NCBI RefSeq assembly: GCF_036227205.1
Contig: NZ_CP109442.1
Location: 8,246,001 to 8,310,000 of the forward strand
Direction of reading: 5' to 3'
Length of the DNA: 64,000 nucleotides
DNA from: Amycolatopsis sp. NBC_01480
GTDB lineage: Bacteria; Actinomycetota; Actinomycetes; Mycobacteriales; Pseudonocardiaceae
The notes under the pieces are model-generated. The model was not told the DNA's origin. It worked only from the letters and a program-made list of their open reading frames with translations, and did not search any database. How positions within the stretch are numbered: the first letter of the stretch is position 1; every line of letters starts with the position of its first letter. Positions 47,536 to 57,852 of this stretch are shown piece after piece. The translations under genes were made by a program, and so were the position numbers.

Positions 47536-49062
47536 GTGCTGCTGACCGACTCCGAGCCCAGAGCAACCGAAGACCTGCCTGAGCGACGGCGGTGGGTAAT
47601 GCCCGCCGTTGTCGCCGTGCTTTCGGCCGGCGCCTTCGCGCTGTTCCGGCCGCACCTGATCGACGACACGTTCATCACGTTGTCGTATGCCCGGAACCTG
47701 GCGTTCCACGGCCACTGGGGCCTGATCGAGCTGGGCACGTCGAACACCGCGACGTCGCCGTTGAGTGTGCTGGTGCTCGGCGTGCTCACGTTCGTGGTGC
47801 GCAACGCGGTGCTCGCCGCCGGGATCCTGTACGTGTTGTGTCAGGTGGTGATCGCCGCGGGGTTGCGGCGGGTGGGGGACCGGGCGGGATTGCCGTCGTG
47901 GTTTTCGCCGCTGGCCGTGGTGCTGCTGACGGTGAACCCGCTGCTGATCTCCTCGATCGGCCTCGAGGTGGAGTTCGGCGCGGCGGCGGTGGTGGCGCTG
48001 CTGGTCTTCGCGGTGGAGCGGCGGCCGGTGCTGCTCGGCGTGGCTGCCGGGGTGCTGGTGCTGATCCGGGTGGATCTGGTGCTGCTCGCGGTGGTCATTT
48101 TCGTGCTGCGCAAGCGGTTCTGGGCCGGGATGGGCAAGTCGGTGCTGGCCGCGCTGGCGGTCACGGTGCCGTGGTTCGCGTTCAGCTGGGTGGTGCTCGG
48201 CTCGGCGGTGCCGGACACGCTGATCATCAAGACGCTGCAGAAGTCCTGGGGCGCCTACGACTTCTCGAACGGCCCGGTGCTGTACGAGGGTGAGTTCCCG
48301 TGGGCGACCTGGCTTTCGTTCCTGCCGGCCGCGCTGGGCGCGCTGGCGTTCCTGGTCTGGCTGGCCACGCTGGCCCGCCGCGGCCCGGCTTCGGCCGCGT
48401 TGCTGCCGTTCGGCGCGCTGGTCCCGGCCGGCGTTGTGCACTACTTGGCGTACTCGCGGCTGCATGTGCCGCCGTATCACTGGTATTACGGGCCGAGCAT
48501 CGTGGTCACGACGATCTTCCTGGCCGCGGCGGTGGCGGCGCTGGCCGGGCGCGCGCCGGTCCTGGCGCGGCGGGCCGGGGGGATTCCGGTGGCGCTGGCC
48601 GCGGCCGCGCTGGTGGTCGCGAGCGTGGGGAACTACGTCTCGACCGGGCTGCCGCGGGCGTTCGCGCCGCTCATGTCGAACCACACCACCACCGCGCAGT
48701 ACGAGCAGATCGGCGCGGAGCTGGGCCGGCTGGTGGGCAGCGGGACGGTGCGCAGCGGCGGGGAGATCGGCGTGCTGGCGTACAGCTGCGGCTGCTCGAT
48801 CGTCGACCTGTTCGACGACCGCGGTGCCGTCGGCCCGGCCATCGAGCAGCGCAAGGCGGTCACGGGCGAGCTCGGCAAGAAGCTGATCGACCTGAACTTC
48901 GAGTACTTCGACTACGGCGTGCCCTCGATCAAGCCGGAGTTCGCGCTCGCCCCGACGCGGGTGGGTCAGCCGGCGCCGCCGAACCCGTTGGCGCACTGGC
49001 GGATCGCCTCCCCGTGGGCGGGCGTGCAGGAGCTGTACCTGGTACGAGCGGACGGAGCCTGA
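47536..49062 (+). CDS. GT-C membrane glycosyltransferase, AftB-like (paralogue 2)
   Basis: A 508-residue paralogue of the previous gene with the same acidic loop (LIDDTFITLSYARNLAFHGH) and NTATSPLSVLVLG. It keeps VNPLLISSIGLEVEFGAAAV, PPYHWYYGPSIVVTT and GEIGVLAYSCGCSIVDLFDD, but its C-terminus differs (PTRVGQPAPPNPLAHWRI). The start is GTG at 47536 with a GAGGGA Shine-Dalgarno, 36 bases after the first copy. The different tail suggests a distinct acceptor. All three copies are codirectional. Confidence 0.75.
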   Translation: MLLTDSEPRATEDLPERRRWVMPAVVAVLSAGAFALFRPHLIDDTFITLSYARNLAFHGHWGLIELGTSNTATSPLSVLVLGVLTFVVRNAVLAAGILYVLCQVVIAAGLRRVGDRAGLPSWFSPLAVVLLTVNPLLISSIGLEVEFGAAAVVALLVFAVERRPVLLGVAAGVLVLIRVDLVLLAVVIFVLRKRFWAGMGKSVLAALAVTVPWFAFSWVVLGSAVPDTLIIKTLQKSWGAYDFSNGPVLYEGEFPWATWLSFLPAALGALAFLVWLATLARRGPASAALLPFGALVPAGVVHYLAYSRLHVPPYHWYYGPSIVVTTIFLAAAVAALAGRAPVLARRAGGIPVALAAAALVVASVGNYVSTGLPRAFAPLMSNHTTTAQYEQIGAELGRLVGSGTVRSGGEIGVLAYSCGCSIVDLFDDRGAVGPAIEQRKAVTGELGKKLIDLNFEYFDYGVPSIKPEFALAPTRVGQPAPPNPLAHWRIASPWAGVQELYLVRADGA

Positions 49063-49063
49063 G

Positions 49064-50602
49064 ATGCAGACGATGACCCCAGTGGCGGAAGCCGGGGAAG
49101 TTCCGAGACCCGGCCGCGGCCGGTCCCTGTTGTGGCCGGCCGCGGTCGCCGTCGTCTCCGCCGTGGTGTGGCTGGGCGTGCGCGGGAGCCTGATCGACGA
49201 CTCCTACATCACGCTCGGCTACGCCCGGAACCTGGCGGAGCATTTCCACTGGGGCCTGGTCGGCGCCGAGACGGCCAACTCGGCCACCTCGCCGCTGAAC
49301 GTCATCCTGCTAGCGGTCGGCGGTACCCTGACCAGGGTCGCCGGCGGCCAAGTGCACCCGGTGGCCGGAGTCGGCATTGTGTTTGTCGCGGCAATGACGG
49401 CTGTCGGCTGGGCCTGGGCGCGCATCGCCCGGGCATTGCGGCTGCCGTTCGGCACCGCGGTCGCGGGCACCGCGGCGGTCTTGCTGAACCCGTTCGTGCT
49501 GTCGGCGACGGGGCTGGAGGTGCAGCTGATCTCCGCCGCGCTGCTGCTGCTCACGGCGTACGCGCTGGAGGGCCGCGCGGTCGGCTTCGGCGTGGTCGCC
49601 GGGCTCGCCGTGCTGGTGCGGCTGGACCTGGTGATCTTCGTGGTGCTGCTGGCGCTGGGCGTGGGCGCGCTGCGCCGGCGGCTGCTGCCGCTGGTGGCGG
49701 TCGCGCTCGCGGTGAGCCTGCCGTGGTTCGTGTTCAGCTGGTTCGCGCTCGGCTCGGCCATCCCGGACACCTTCCTGATCAAGACCAGCCAGGGCGCGTT
49801 CGGCGAGTACAACTACGGCAACGGCCCGGTGTACTACCTGGACCCGAAACGCTGGAAGGCCACGCTGGTCTCGTTCGCGCCCGCGGTGGCGGGGCTGCTG
49901 GTGCTGCTCGCCTGGCTGGGCTGGCTCGGCGCGCGCCGGGGCGAGGCTGGACGGTTCGGCCCGGTCGGCGTGCTCGGTCTCGGCGGGCTGGCCTACTACG
50001 CGGCGTACTCGGAACTCGGAGTGCCGCCGTACCAGTGGTATTACGTGGCGCCGATCGTCGCGCTGACGACCGTTTTCGTGGTGGGCGCCGGATATCTCGC
50101 GACGCTGGCGCGGGGACGGGCCGGGGTGCGCGGGGCGGCCGTGACGGTCGCGGGTCTGGCGGCCGCGGCGGCGGTGCTGCCGGCCGGGTACCTCGACCTG
50201 CAGCGCGGCGTGCCGTGGACGACGCCGCCGATCTTCGGCAACTGGTCCACGTCGGCGGACTACGCACGGGTCGGCCGGGCGGTCGGCGCCCTCGTCGGCG
50301 ACGGCACGGTGGCCGCGCCGCCGGAGATCGGGACGCTGGCGTACTTCTGCGAGTGCACGATGGTCGACACCTTCGCCGATCAGGGCCGGGTGGTGCCGCT
50401 GGTGGACAAGCGGATCGCGGAGTCCGGCGCGCTGGGCGGGTTCCTGCTGCGGCTGAATTACCACTGGCTCGACCGCGCGCAGCAGCCACGGCCGGTGGAC
50501 TACCGGCTCCAGTGGAGCTGGACGCCGATCTCCGGCCCGGACACCTGGCACCTGTACTCGCCGGCCACGGGCGACGGCTGGGCACGGCTGGTCCGCGTCT
50601 GA
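49064..50602 (+). CDS. GT-C membrane glycosyltransferase, AftB-like (paralogue 3)
   Basis: A 512-residue paralogue whose ATG lies 1 base past the stop of copy 2. It again has LIDDSYITLGYARNLAEHFH, NSATSPLNVILLA, LNPFVLSATGLEVQLISAAL, PYQWYYVAPIVALTT and GTLAYFCECTMVDTFADQGR. Copies 1 and 3 share a longer C-terminal motif (LRLNYHWLDRAQQPRPVDYR and GPDTWHLYSPATG) that copy 2 lacks. The tail similarity places them as closer relatives. Tight spacing indicates one transcript. Confidence 0.75.
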   Translation: MQTMTPVAEAGEVPRPGRGRSLLWPAAVAVVSAVVWLGVRGSLIDDSYITLGYARNLAEHFHWGLVGAETANSATSPLNVILLAVGGTLTRVAGGQVHPVAGVGIVFVAAMTAVGWAWARIARALRLPFGTAVAGTAAVLLNPFVLSATGLEVQLISAALLLLTAYALEGRAVGFGVVAGLAVLVRLDLVIFVVLLALGVGALRRRLLPLVAVALAVSLPWFVFSWFALGSAIPDTFLIKTSQGAFGEYNYGNGPVYYLDPKRWKATLVSFAPAVAGLLVLLAWLGWLGARRGEAGRFGPVGVLGLGGLAYYAAYSELGVPPYQWYYVAPIVALTTVFVVGAGYLATLARGRAGVRGAAVTVAGLAAAAAVLPAGYLDLQRGVPWTTPPIFGNWSTSADYARVGRAVGALVGDGTVAAPPEIGTLAYFCECTMVDTFADQGRVVPLVDKRIAESGALGGFLLRLNYHWLDRAQQPRPVDYRLQWSWTPISGPDTWHLYSPATGDGWARLVRV

Positions 50603-50638
50603 TCGCGGGCGGGCGCACCAGCGGCTACCGTCAGCGGC

Positions 50639-51580
50639 ATGGCCAAAGACGCGGCGGTGGAGCTGGAGGTCGGGGACCGGACGGTGCGCCTGTCCAGCCC
50701 GGACCGGGTGTACTTCCCGGCACGCGGCGAGACGAAGCTGGACCTCGTCCGCTACTACCTCGCGGTGGGGGACGGGATCGTCCGCGCGCTGCGTGAGCGG
50801 CCGTGCATGCTGCACCGGTTCCCGTCCGGCGTCGCGGGGCAGAAGGTGCACCAGAAGCGGGTGCCGAACGGCGCGCCGCCGTGGCTGGAGACGGTGCGGG
50901 TGCACTTCCCGCGGTACGGCCGGCACGCCGACGAGCTGTGCGTGACGGAGCTGGCCCATGTGGCGTGGGCGGTGCAGATGTCCACTGTGGAGTTTCACCC
51001 GTGGAACTCGCGCCGGGCCGACACGGAGAAGCCGGACGAGTGGCGGATCGACCTGGACCCGATGCCGGAGTGCGGTTTCGACACGGTCCGCCGGGTCGCG
51101 CACGTGGCGCACGAGGTGCTCGACGACCTCGGCGCCGTCGGCTGGCCCAAGACCTCCGGCGGCAGCGGGCTGCACATCTACGTGCGGATCGAGCCGCGGT
51201 GGGGCTTCGCCGACGTGCGCCGCGCGGCGCTGGCGTTCGCACGCGAGGTGGAACGGCGCGCGCCCGACGAGGTGACCACGACCTGGTGGCGCAAGGACCG
51301 CGACCCGAAGAAGCTGTTCGTGGACTACAACCAGAACGCCCGCGACCACACGATCGCCAGCGCGTACTCCGTGCGCGGCGTGCCGGAGGCGACGGTCTCG
51401 ACCCCGATCCGCTGGGACGAGGTCGACGACGTCGAGCCACGCGAGTGCACCATCGCGACGGTGCCCGCGCGCTTCGCCGAACTGGGCGACCTGCACGCGG
51501 GCATCGACGACACGGCCTACTCCCTGGAAACCCTGCTGGAGTGGGCGGACCGCGACGGCCTGGAAGCCGAGGACTCCTGA
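50639..51580 (+). CDS. LigD-type DNA polymerase/primase domain protein
   Basis: A 313-residue stand-alone archaeo-eukaryotic primase-like polymerase of the NHEJ LigD family: SSPDRVYFPARGETKLDLVR, RFPSGVAGQKVHQKRVPNGA, the metal-binding DLDP in EWRIDLDPMPECGF, KTSGGSGLHIYVRIEPRWGF and DPKKLFVDYNQNARDHTIAS with the conserved YNQN motif. Neither ligase nor nuclease domain is attached; actinomycetes often encode these parts separately. It would fill gaps or add ribonucleotides at broken ends, with a separate LigD and Ku. The gene stands alone after the glycosyltransferases. Confidence 0.9.
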   Translation: MAKDAAVELEVGDRTVRLSSPDRVYFPARGETKLDLVRYYLAVGDGIVRALRERPCMLHRFPSGVAGQKVHQKRVPNGAPPWLETVRVHFPRYGRHADELCVTELAHVAWAVQMSTVEFHPWNSRRADTEKPDEWRIDLDPMPECGFDTVRRVAHVAHEVLDDLGAVGWPKTSGGSGLHIYVRIEPRWGFADVRRAALAFAREVERRAPDEVTTTWWRKDRDPKKLFVDYNQNARDHTIASAYSVRGVPEATVSTPIRWDEVDDVEPRECTIATVPARFAELGDLHAGIDDTAYSLETLLEWADRDGLEAEDS

Positions 51581-51585
51581 GCGGT

Positions 51586-51638
51586 GCCGGCAAGGACTCC
51601 TTACCGGCGTTGGACGCGGTGAAGGAGTCCTTGACGGC
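51586..51638. terminator. Inverted repeat between convergent genes
   Basis: AAGGACTCCTT (51592-51602) and AAGGAGTCCTT (51622-51632) are exact reverse complements, and the flanking GCCGGC/GACGGC extend the stem with one mismatch. Each arm is itself nearly palindromic. It lies between the ends of the polymerase and thiolase genes and may be a terminator or a dispersed repeat. Confidence 0.6.
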
Positions 51639-51650
51639 AGGTTGGCCAGT

Positions 51651-52844
<1,194 letters not shown>

Positions 52845-52897
52845 GGGCCTGCCTCCTGCTCGAGTGGCTTCGAGGACTCCGTTGTACGCCGAGTCGG

Positions 52898-52912
52898 TTG
52901 GAAATGGCAACT
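52898..52912. promoter_or_regulatory. Possible HxlR site between thiolase and HxlR genes
   Basis: GTTG-GAAATGG-CAAC is a short dyad in an AT-richer patch about 55 bases upstream of both starts. This is an inferred operator only. Confidence 0.3.
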
Positions 52913-52974
52913 CACTTCCCGACTGTGACATGCTAGGTTGGGTTTTCAATCTTTGACCTGCGGAGGTGGCTCGG

Positions 52975-53412
52975 ATGGCGGCGCGCGGACGCGAGTGCTC
53001 GATCGCGGAGGCGCTCGAGGTGGTCGGCGAACGGTGGAGCCTGGTGGCCCTGCGGGAGGTCATGCTGGGGGAGCGGCGGTTCAACCAGATCGCCGAGAAC
53101 ACCGGGGCCAGCCGGGACATCCTCGCCGCCCGGCTGCGCAAGCTGGTCGACGCCGGCGTGCTGGAGAAGCGCCGGTACGAGGACCACCCGCCGCGGTTCG
53201 AGTACCTGCCGACCGAGGCCGCCCGCGCGCTGCAGCCGATCCTGATCGGCCTGATGCAATGGGGTGACAAGTACGTCCACCAGGGGCCGCCGCCCACCGT
53301 GTACGAGCACGAGTGCGGTGAAGAGCTGAAGCTGGCCACGTCCTGCGCCCACTGCGGCGAGCCGCTCAAGCCGGGCTCGACCCACACCGTCCGCCTCGGC
53401 GCGGTGCGGTAG
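52975..53412 (+). CDS. HxlR family regulator with C-terminal CxxC segment
   Basis: A 145-residue winged-helix regulator: RECSIAEALEVVGERWSLVA, REVMLGERRFNQIAENTGAS followed by RDILAARLRKLVDAGVLEKR, and the wing YEDHPPRFEYLPTEAARALQ. The tail has CGEELKLATSCAHCGEPL, a cysteine arrangement found in some HxlR members that could bind zinc or sense oxidation. ATG at 52975 has GGAGG 8 bases upstream; a GTG at 52966 lies inside that site. A cysteine (C10 or so) near the N-terminus is the usual HxlR redox/aldehyde sensor position. It likely represses or activates the divergent thiolase. Confidence 0.85.
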   Translation: MAARGRECSIAEALEVVGERWSLVALREVMLGERRFNQIAENTGASRDILAARLRKLVDAGVLEKRRYEDHPPRFEYLPTEAARALQPILIGLMQWGDKYVHQGPPPTVYEHECGEELKLATSCAHCGEPLKPGSTHTVRLGAVR

Positions 53413-53437
53413 CCGCCCCTTTCCCGATCACCGACGC

Positions 53438-53476
53438 CACGCCGCGCGGCCTCCCGGTCGCGCGGCGTGTCCTTTT
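53438..53476 (+). terminator. Terminator after the HxlR gene
   Basis: Perfect 11-base arms CACGCCGCGCG (53438-53448) and CGCGCGGCGTG (53459-53469) with a 10-base loop are followed by TCCTTTT, a real T tract, which is rare in this window. Confidence 0.75.
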
Positions 53477-53737
53477 CGTGCGCCGCGAACCGTTGACTTG
53501 GGCTCAGCCGAGCTGTAACTCTTGAACTAATCAACGCAAAAAGCCGACAGTCAACTGAGAATCAGCAGCAGCACCGAGGAAGATCTCGCCCCCTCGACGG
53601 AGAGGTGCCCGGTGAAGACGGTCCCCGCTGCGCGCGCGCCGCCCGCGCCTGCCCCTCGTGCCTCGTGTTCCCCTCGCTCCCGCGCCCGGCCGCGGACCCC
53701 GTCTCCCTCCCCTCCCCACGGACCTTGAGGAACGCTC
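53477..53737 (+). other. Leader region of the glucanase gene
   Basis: This 261-base stretch has no supported gene. It contains a short AT-rich patch (CTTGAACTAATCAACGCAAA, around 53522-53541) that could be a promoter, and then a GC-rich, C-rich leader up to the glucanase start. No operator or riboswitch was recognised. Confidence 0.4.
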
Positions 53738-56700
53738 ATGAGACCGAAGCGACTGTTGCCGCGCGCGGCGACGTTCGCCACCCTGTCCCTGCTGTTCGCG
53801 AGCACCGCCGTGCTCGTCCCCGCCACCGGCTCGGCCGCCCCTGCGGCCACCGCCAGCAGCTCCACGTCGTCGGCGGCGGCGTTGAACGACGGTGACCAGG
53901 ACACCGTCTGGCAGAGTGCCGCGCTGCCGCAGTGGGCCCAGCTCGACCTGGGCCACGCGAGCAGCATCGACGGCGTCACCCTGAAGCTGCCCGCGGGCTG
54001 GGCGGCGCGCAAGCAGACCCTCACCCTGCTCGGCAGCCTCGACGGCGAGCAGTTCTCCACCATCGAGAACTCGGCCGGCTACACCTTCGACCCGGCCGCG
54101 AAGAACACCGTCGACGTCCACTTCGCGCCGACCATGACGCGGTACGTGCGCGTCGACGTCACCGGCAACACCGGCGCGCCGGTCGGGCAGCTGTCCGAAG
54201 TGGACGCTCACTCGTCCGCCGTCGGCCCGGCCGCCGCGGCGACGTACACCGCGTCCAGCTCGCTGGGCGACTATCCGGTGGCCAACGCCGCCGACGGCAA
54301 CCAGGCCAGCTATTGGGAGAGCGCGAACAACGCCTTCCCGCAATGGGTCCAGGCCGATCTCGGCTCGGCGGTCAGCACCAGCCGGGTGGTCCTGAAACTG
54401 CCGACCGGCTGGGACGCCCGCACCGAGACGCTCGCGGTCCAGGGGAGCACGGACGGCTCGTCGTTCAGCACGCTCGTCGCCTCGGCGCCGTACCGCTTCG
54501 ACCCCGCGTCCGGCAACACCGTGACGATCGACTTCTCCGCGACGACCACCCGGTACGTGCGGCTGAACGTCACGGCCAACACCGGCTGGCCCGCCGCGCA
54601 GCTCTCGGAGTTCGAGGTGCACGGCCCGGCGACGGGGGACACCCAGGCGCCGTCCGCGCCCGGGAACCTCGCCTTCACCCAGCCGGCCACCGGGCAGATC
54701 CGGCTGACCTGGACCGCCGCGACCGACAACGTCGGCGTGACCGGCTACGACATCTACGCCAACAACACCCTGCGAAGCAGTGTGGCGGGCAACGTCCTGA
54801 CCTACACCGACAGCCAGCCCGACGGCACCACGGTGGCGTACTTCGTGCGGGCCAAGGACGCGGCGGGCAACCAGTCCGGCAACAGCGCGACGGTGACCCG
54901 CACCGGCAGCCAGGCCGGCACGAACCTCGCGGTGGGCAAGCCGATCACGGCCTCGTCCACGGAGTTCACCTTCGTCGCGGCGAACGCCGACGACAACAAC
55001 CTGGCCACCTACTGGGAGGGCGGCGGCGGGACCTTCCCGAACCTGCTGACCGTCGCGCTCGGCTCGAACGCCGACGTGAACCAGGTCGTGGTCAAGCTCA
55101 ACCCGGACGCCTCGTGGGGCGACCGCAGCCAGACGTTCGCGGTCGAAGGCCGCGAGCAGGCGTCCTCGGCCTTCACCACGCTGGTGGCCGCGGCGAGTTA
55201 CGCGTTCAGCCCATCCACCGGCAACACGGTGACCATCCCGGTCAGCGGCCGGGTCGCCGACGTCCGCCTGCGCTTCACCGCGAACACCGGTGCCGGCGGC
55301 GGGCAGGCCGCGGAGTTCCAGGTCTTCGGCGTGCCCGCGCCGAACCCGGACCTGACGGTGACGAACCTGGCGTGGACGCCGTCCGCGCCGGTCGAGTCCG
55401 ACCCGGTGACCGTCTCCGCGACGGTACGCAACGCCGGCACGCTGGCCTCCGGGGCCACCGACGTGAACCTGTACCTGGGCACCACCAAGGTGGGCACCGC
55501 GCCGGTCGGCGCGCTCGCCGCGGGCGCGTCCAGCACCGTTTCGGCGAGCATCGGCACCCGTGACGCGGGCAGCTACCAGCTCACCGCGAAGGTGGACGAG
55601 GACAACAAGGTCATCGAGCAGAACGAGGGCAACAACAGCTTCACGGCGCCGAACGCGCTGGTCGTCACCCCCGTGCAGAGCTCCGACCTGGTGCCGGCCA
55701 CCGGCTGGACACCGAACAACCCGTCCGCGGGCAACGCCGTCACCTTCTCCACTTCGCTGAAGAACAACGGTTCGGTCGCTTCGGCGGGCGGCGCGCACGG
55801 GATCACCGTGACCGTCTCGGACGCGACCAGCGGCGCGGTGGTCAAGACGCTCACCGGCTCGTACTCCGGCGTGATCGCGGCCGGCGGTTCGGCCGGCGCG
55901 GTGAACCTCGGCACCTGGACGGCGGGCGACGGCAAGTACACCGTGAAGACGGTGGTCGCCGTGGACGCCAACGAGCTGCCGGTCAAGCAGGCCAACAACA
56001 CCGTCACCCAGTCGCTGTTCGTGGGCCGCGGCGCGAACATGCCGTACGACTCGTACGAGGCGGAAGACGGCGTGGTCGCGGGCGGCGCGCAGGTGATCGG
56101 GCCGAACCGGACGATCGGCGACCTGGCGGGCGAGGCTTCGGGCCGCAAGGCCGTCACGCTGAACTCGACCGGCAGCTCGGTCGAGTTCACCACGCGGGCG
56201 GCGACCAACACCCTCGTCACGCGGTTCTCCATCCCGGACTCCGCGGGCGGCGGCGGGATCAGCTCCTCGCTGGACGTCTACGTCAACGGCACCTTCCTCA
56301 AGGCGATCGACCTCACCTCGCACTACGCGTGGCTCTACGGCGCGGAAACCGGCCCGGGCAACTCACCCGGCTCGGCCAGCCCGCGGCACATCTACGACGA
56401 GGCGAGCATGCTGCTCGGCACCACCGTGCCGGCCGGCAGCAAGATCAAACTGCAGAAGGACGCGGCCAACACCACCAACTACGCGATCGACTTCATCAAC
56501 CTCGAGCAGGCGACCGCGCAGGCCAACCCGGACCCGGCGCACTACGCCGTGCCGGCAGGCTTCACCCAGCAGGACGTGCAGAACGCGCTGGACAAGGCGC
56601 GTCAGGACAGCACGCTCACCGGCGTCTACCTGCCGGCCGGCGACTACCAGATGTCGGGCAAGGTCCAGGTCTACGGCAAGGCGCTCAAGGTGGTCGGCGC

Positions 56701-57697
56701 CGGCCCGTGGTTCACCCGGTTCCTCGCGCCGTCCGGGCAGGAGAACACCGACATCGGGTTCCGCGCGGACGCGACGGCGAACGGCACCACGTTCTCCGGC
56801 TTCGCGGTGTTCGGCAACTACACCTCGCGCATCGACGGACCCGGCAAGGTGTTCGACCTGTCCAACGTCTCGAACCTGACCATCGACAACATCTGGGTGG
56901 AGCACCAGGTGTGCATGGTGTGGGGCACCAATGTGGACGGCACGACCATCCAGAACTCCCGCATCCGCGACACCTTCGCCGACGGGATCAACCTCACCAA
57001 CGGCAGCACCGGCAACCACGTGACCAACGTGGAGGCGCGGGCCACCGGTGACGACAGCTTCGCGCTGTTCGCCGCCACCGACAACAACCCGGGCAACCAG
57101 TACGACAACGTGTTCGAGAACCTCACCGCGCTGCTCCCGTGGCGCGCGGCGGGCCTGGCGGTGTACGGGGGTTACAACAACACCTTCCGCAACCTCTACA
57201 TCGCCGACACGCTGGCGTACTCGGGCGTCACCATCTCGTCGCTCGACTTCGGCTACCCCTTCCTCGGCTTCGGCCCACAACCGACGACGGTGCAGAACGC
57301 GTCGATCGTGCGGGCCGGCGGCCACTTCTGGGGCGCGCAGACGTTCCCCGGGATCTGGATGTTCTCGGCGTCGAAGGAGTTCCGCGGGATCCGGGTGTCC
57401 GATGTGGACATATCCAGCCCGACCTACAGCGGCATCATGTTCCAGACGAACTACGTCGGCGGGCAGCCGCAGAACACGTTCCAGGACACCCAGCTGACCA
57501 ACATCAACATCACAGGTGCGCAGCGCAGCGGCGACGCGTACGACGCCAAGTCCGGCTTCGGGCTGTGGGCCAACGAGCTGCCGGAGGCGGGCCAGGGGCC
57601 GGCGGTGGGCTCGGTGACCTTCACCAACCTGACGATGAGCGGGAACTACCAGGACATCAGGAACACGACCACCACGTTCACGATCAACCGCAACTAG
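53738..57697 (+). CDS. Secreted GH87 alpha-1,3-glucanase (mycodextranase type), multidomain
   Basis: A 1319-residue exported enzyme. The signal peptide is at 1-33. F5/8 discoidin-like domains are at about 35-157, 160-300 and 393-533. A fibronectin III domain sits at about 303-390 (DTQAPSAPGNLAFTQPA). Two CARDB-type domains follow at about 536-640 and 647-765, then a CBM6-like domain (about 767-925, YDSYEAEDGVVAGGAQVIGP). The catalytic right-handed beta-helix spans about 930-1319. Its aspartates D1082 (TFADGINLTNGS) and D1105-D1106 (ATGDDSFALF) have the same spacing as the catalytic triad of characterised GH87 alpha-1,3-glucanases. It should cut alpha-1,3-glucan of fungal walls or mutan. The domain order here differs from the Bacillus/Paenibacillus enzymes. 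Confidence 0.87.
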   Translation: MRPKRLLPRAATFATLSLLFASTAVLVPATGSAAPAATASSSTSSAAALNDGDQDTVWQSAALPQWAQLDLGHASSIDGVTLKLPAGWAARKQTLTLLGSLDGEQFSTIENSAGYTFDPAAKNTVDVHFAPTMTRYVRVDVTGNTGAPVGQLSEVDAHSSAVGPAAAATYTASSSLGDYPVANAADGNQASYWESANNAFPQWVQADLGSAVSTSRVVLKLPTGWDARTETLAVQGSTDGSSFSTLVASAPYRFDPASGNTVTIDFSATTTRYVRLNVTANTGWPAAQLSEFEVHGPATGDTQAPSAPGNLAFTQPATGQIRLTWTAATDNVGVTGYDIYANNTLRSSVAGNVLTYTDSQPDGTTVAYFVRAKDAAGNQSGNSATVTRTGSQAGTNLAVGKPITASSTEFTFVAANADDNNLATYWEGGGGTFPNLLTVALGSNADVNQVVVKLNPDASWGDRSQTFAVEGREQASSAFTTLVAAASYAFSPSTGNTVTIPVSGRVADVRLRFTANTGAGGGQAAEFQVFGVPAPNPDLTVTNLAWTPSAPVESDPVTVSATVRNAGTLASGATDVNLYLGTTKVGTAPVGALAAGASSTVSASIGTRDAGSYQLTAKVDEDNKVIEQNEGNNSFTAPNALVVTPVQSSDLVPATGWTPNNPSAGNAVTFSTSLKNNGSVASAGGAHGITVTVSDATSGAVVKTLTGSYSGVIAAGGSAGAVNLGTWTAGDGKYTVKTVVAVDANELPVKQANNTVTQSLFVGRGANMPYDSYEAEDGVVAGGAQVIGPNRTIGDLAGEASGRKAVTLNSTGSSVEFTTRAATNTLVTRFSIPDSAGGGGISSSLDVYVNGTFLKAIDLTSHYAWLYGAETGPGNSPGSASPRHIYDEASMLLGTTVPAGSKIKLQKDAANTTNYAIDFINLEQATAQANPDPAHYAVPAGFTQQDVQNALDKARQDSTLTGVYLPAGDYQMSGKVQVYGKALKVVGAGPWFTRFLAPSGQENTDIGFRADATANGTTFSGFAVFGNYTSRIDGPGKVFDLSNVSNLTIDNIWVEHQVCMVWGTNVDGTTIQNSRIRDTFADGINLTNGSTGNHVTNVEARATGDDSFALFAATDNNPGNQYDNVFENLTALLPWRAAGLAVYGGYNNTFRNLYIADTLAYSGVTISSLDFGYPFLGFGPQPTTVQNASIVRAGGHFWGAQTFPGIWMFSASKEFRGIRVSDVDISSPTYSGIMFQTNYVGGQPQNTFQDTQLTNINITGAQRSGDAYDAKSGFGLWANELPEAGQGPAVGSVTFTNLTMSGNYQDIRNTTTTFTINRN

Positions 57698-57713
57698 GAG
57701 GTTCCCCTTGCTG

Positions 57714-57749
57714 ACGGGGCCCGCCGGACTTCTGCCCGGCGGGCCCCGT
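57714..57749 (+). terminator. Terminator after the glucanase gene
   Basis: Perfect 14-base arms ACGGGGCCCGCCGG (57714-57727) and CCGGCGGGCCCCGT (57736-57749) with an 8-base loop begin 16 bases past the stop. Confidence 0.8.
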
Positions 57750-57852
57750 TCCGCGTGAGCGCTGCCGGGCGCGCCGTCGCCGTGCCAGGATGGCCGGGTG
57801 CGGCCGCCCGGGCGGGCGGCGGAGTCGGGGCGGAGTCGGGAAGGTGGCCGGA

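Noticed and set aside
46006..48996. 996-codon open frame on the minus strand opposite the glycosyltransferases
   Set aside because: It is antisense to three clear membrane-protein genes, is Arg/His/Gln-rich and has no domain. It is a GC-bias shadow.
53531..56323. 930-codon minus-strand frame across the glucanase gene
   Set aside because: Arg/Gly/Val-rich with no motif; the plus strand encodes a signal peptide and several recognisable domains.
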